Positions 63,702 through 64,000 of a stretch of 64,000 bases of DNA are shown here, in pieces. The notes under the pieces were generated by a model. The model made no database searches and had not been told where the DNA came from. It saw nothing but the letters and a program-made list of their open reading frames with translations. Position numbers and translations under genes: made by a program. The DNA comes from an uncultured Oceanospirillaceae bacterium (GTDB lineage Bacteria; Pseudomonadota; Gammaproteobacteria; Pseudomonadales; Balneatricaceae), in NCBI GenBank assembly GCA_937136055.1, contig CAKZOD010000029.1:1-64000 (forward strand), written 5' to 3'. Positions within the stretch are counted from its first letter, which is position 1. Every line of letters begins with the position of its first letter.

Positions 63702-64000
63702 ATGCAACAAGTTTATATTTGTGATGCCGTACGTACACCGATTGGCCGTTATGCGGGGGCGTTATCTTCGGTACGTGCCGATGATCTTGGAGCGTTGCCC
63801 ATTAAAGCGCTGATCGAGCGTAACCCGCATGTGAATTGGCAGCAAGTTGAAGAGGTTTTTTACGGCTGTGCTAACCAAGCCGGTGAAGATAACCGTGATG
63901 TAGCACGCATGAGTGGTTTGTTAGCAGGTTTACCTATTGAGGTGCCTGGTGTGACGCTAAATCGTTTGTGTGGATCGGGTATGGATGCAGTCGGCAGTGC
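63702..64000 (+). CDS. paaJ: 3-oxoadipyl-CoA thiolase, N-terminal part (cut by window edge)
   Basis: The frame from ATG 63702 to the window end encodes 99 residues: MQQVYICDAVRTPIGRYAGALSSVRADDLGALPIKAL... VTLNRLCGSGMDAVGSA. DAVRTPIGRYAG is the thiolase N terminus, and NRLCGSGMDA contains the active-site Cys. PaaJ or PcaF-type enzymes cleave 3-oxoadipyl-CoA to succinyl-CoA and acetyl-CoA, finishing the phenylacetate pathway. AAGGATAAAACA precedes the ATG. The rest lies beyond the window. Confidence 0.88.
   Translation, partial: MQQVYICDAVRTPIGRYAGALSSVRADDLGALPIKALIERNPHVNWQQVEEVFYGCANQAGEDNRDVARMSGLLAGLPIEVPGVTLNRLCGSGMDAVGS

Overview
The window looks like chromosome of a marine gammaproteobacterium, most likely of the Oceanospirillaceae type. 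This is inferred from a moderately low GC content (by eye in the mid 40s percent), a NhaD antiporter, two TRAP transporters, a taurine-to-sulfite route with SoeABC, and gammaproteobacterial housekeeping synteny (rne divergent from rluC, cysB, rraA, trmJ, xthA). No rRNA or tRNA gene, CRISPR array or phage region was recognised by eye.

Layout. 1-8.4 kb: edge of a GGDEF gene, an MFS exporter, a tiny HTH protein, nhaD, xthA, gor and a protein with a degenerate GGDEF site. 8.4-30.6 kb: a sulfonate (taurine) region: EamA permease, tpa, a MocR-type tauR, xsc, pta, a PAS chemoreceptor, a DctMQP TRAP transporter, a DUF3461 gene, a cobS/cobT-like pair and soeABC. Together these import taurine, transaminate it to sulfoacetaldehyde, split that into acetyl phosphate and sulfite, convert acetyl phosphate to acetyl-CoA and oxidise sulfite to sulfate in the cytoplasm. 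31-45 kb: roxA, trmJ, rne, rluC, a KfrA-like coiled-coil gene, cysB, a threonine aldolase, rraA, yghU and a 2-hydroxyacid dehydrogenase. 45-56 kb: an aromatic-type catabolic cluster (fumarylacetoacetase, VOC protein, maleylacetoacetate isomerase, DUF2783 protein, FAD hydroxylase, metallo-beta-lactamase-fold protein, second TRAP transporter, MarR and LysR regulators). 56.7-64 kb: phenylacetate genes paaX, paaK, paaZ, paaY, paaG, paaI and the start of paaJ.

The strongest new signals are regulatory. First, direct repeats of a YTGG-type decamer spaced exactly 23 bp start to start lie upstream of EamA, tpa, xsc, the TRAP operon, soeABC and possibly cobST. They read outward toward each gene, which suggests one TauR regulon that includes the EamA permease and perhaps the cobST pair. 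Second, a palindromic TTTCC-N5-GGAA-type site occurs upstream of the FAD hydroxylase, the MBL-fold gene and the second TRAP operon, suggesting one regulator for that cluster. Third, a 269-bp structured element with about 28-bp terminal inverted repeats sits between paaZ and paaY, ending exactly at the paaY stop codon.

The 45-56 kb cluster appears to feed an aromatic compound into maleylacetoacetate or maleylpyruvate chemistry but has no cupin ring-cleavage dioxygenase. It is the best candidate in the window for an undescribed pathway.
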